NCBI GenBank assembly: GCA_944387745.1
Contig: CALXGD010000083.1
Coordinates: 1 to 5,687, forward strand
Direction: 5' to 3'
Length of the DNA: 5,687 nt
DNA from: an uncultured Oscillospiraceae bacterium
GTDB taxonomy: Bacteria; Bacillota_A; Clostridia; Oscillospirales; Oscillospiraceae
This document shows positions 5,562 through 5,687 of the stretch, piece by piece (within the stretch, counting starts at the first letter, position 1; the number at the start of each line of letters is the position of its first letter). The position numbers were made by a program, and so were the translations under genes. The notes under the pieces were generated by a model. It was not told the DNA's origin. It did no database searches and was given only the letters and a program-made list of their open reading frames with translations.

Positions 5562-5687
5562 ATGCGGGGGAGATGGACAGCGCTGGGCCTGGCGCTGGCT
5601 TTGTCTCTGGTGCTACCGGGATGCGGAACCCAAACTGCCCGGGAGATCCGGACAGACCGGCTCAGCGGTCAGGGTGAGTCCAGGACG
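5562..5687 (+). CDS. Lipoprotein, N-terminal fragment cut by the window edge
   Basis: Forty-two residues are visible. They begin with a short basic region (RGR, 2-4), a hydrophobic stretch (about 6-19) and a lipobox ending LVLPGC with Cys21, a signal peptidase II type export signal. Pro at the -2 position of the lipobox is less usual but tolerated. After the Cys the chain is polar and charged (TAREIRTDRLSGQGE). The start at ATG 5562 is supported by GGGAGGAG (5548-5555), 6 bases upstream, and by the signal peptide beginning there. An in-frame ATG at 5469 would add 31 polar residues before the signal peptide and has no good ribosome site. The mature domain is outside the window, so no function can be given; a germination or sporulation lipoprotein would fit the context but is not shown. 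Confidence 0.7.
   Translation, partial: MRGRWTALGLALALSLVLPGCGTQTAREIRTDRLSGQGESRT

Overview
The window is a GC-rich, densely packed bacterial chromosome segment with strong AGGAGG-type ribosome binding sites. Two small CotF-type spore coat proteins point to an endospore-forming Firmicute. The high GC content, the clostridial style of topoisomerase subunit A and the phosphofructokinase subtype suggest a gut Clostridia lineage such as Oscillospiraceae (Flavonifractor/Oscillibacter-like). That assignment is inference from protein character, not from a marker gene.

Left part, 1-3110, plus strand: the C-terminal 335 residues of a type IIA topoisomerase subunit A (most likely ParC); a YitT-family membrane protein; and a lipoprotein with a duplicated N-terminal domain and a transglutaminase-like C-terminal domain whose catalytic Cys is replaced by Ser. 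Gaps are 36 and 52 bases, so the three probably form one transcription unit. A strong hairpin at 3079-3110 ends it. The same hairpin also lies at the end of the convergent phosphofructokinase gene.

Middle, 3125-4375: a minus-strand 6-phosphofructokinase of the Lys-type (PKTIDND) subgroup with GGNGT in the phosphate-donor loop, then a 174-base divergent intergenic region. That region holds a good sigma-A-like promoter facing pfk (TTGACA-N17-TACGCT on the minus strand). Facing right it holds a perfect match to the sporulation sigma-E -10 element (CATACACT).

Right part, 4376-5687, plus strand: an unrecognised 187-residue protein, two tandem small CotF-like coat proteins (61 and 85 residues), and the first 42 residues of another lipoprotein that runs off the window. 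Given the sigma-E-like element, the 187-residue protein plus the coat pair is read as a candidate mother-cell sporulation operon.

Most of this is ordinary chromosome. I see no mobile element, CRISPR array, tRNA or rRNA, and no clear undescribed multi-gene system. The points most worth a second look are the candidate sporulation operon with its unknown first gene, and the degenerate transglutaminase lipoprotein with its internal repeat.
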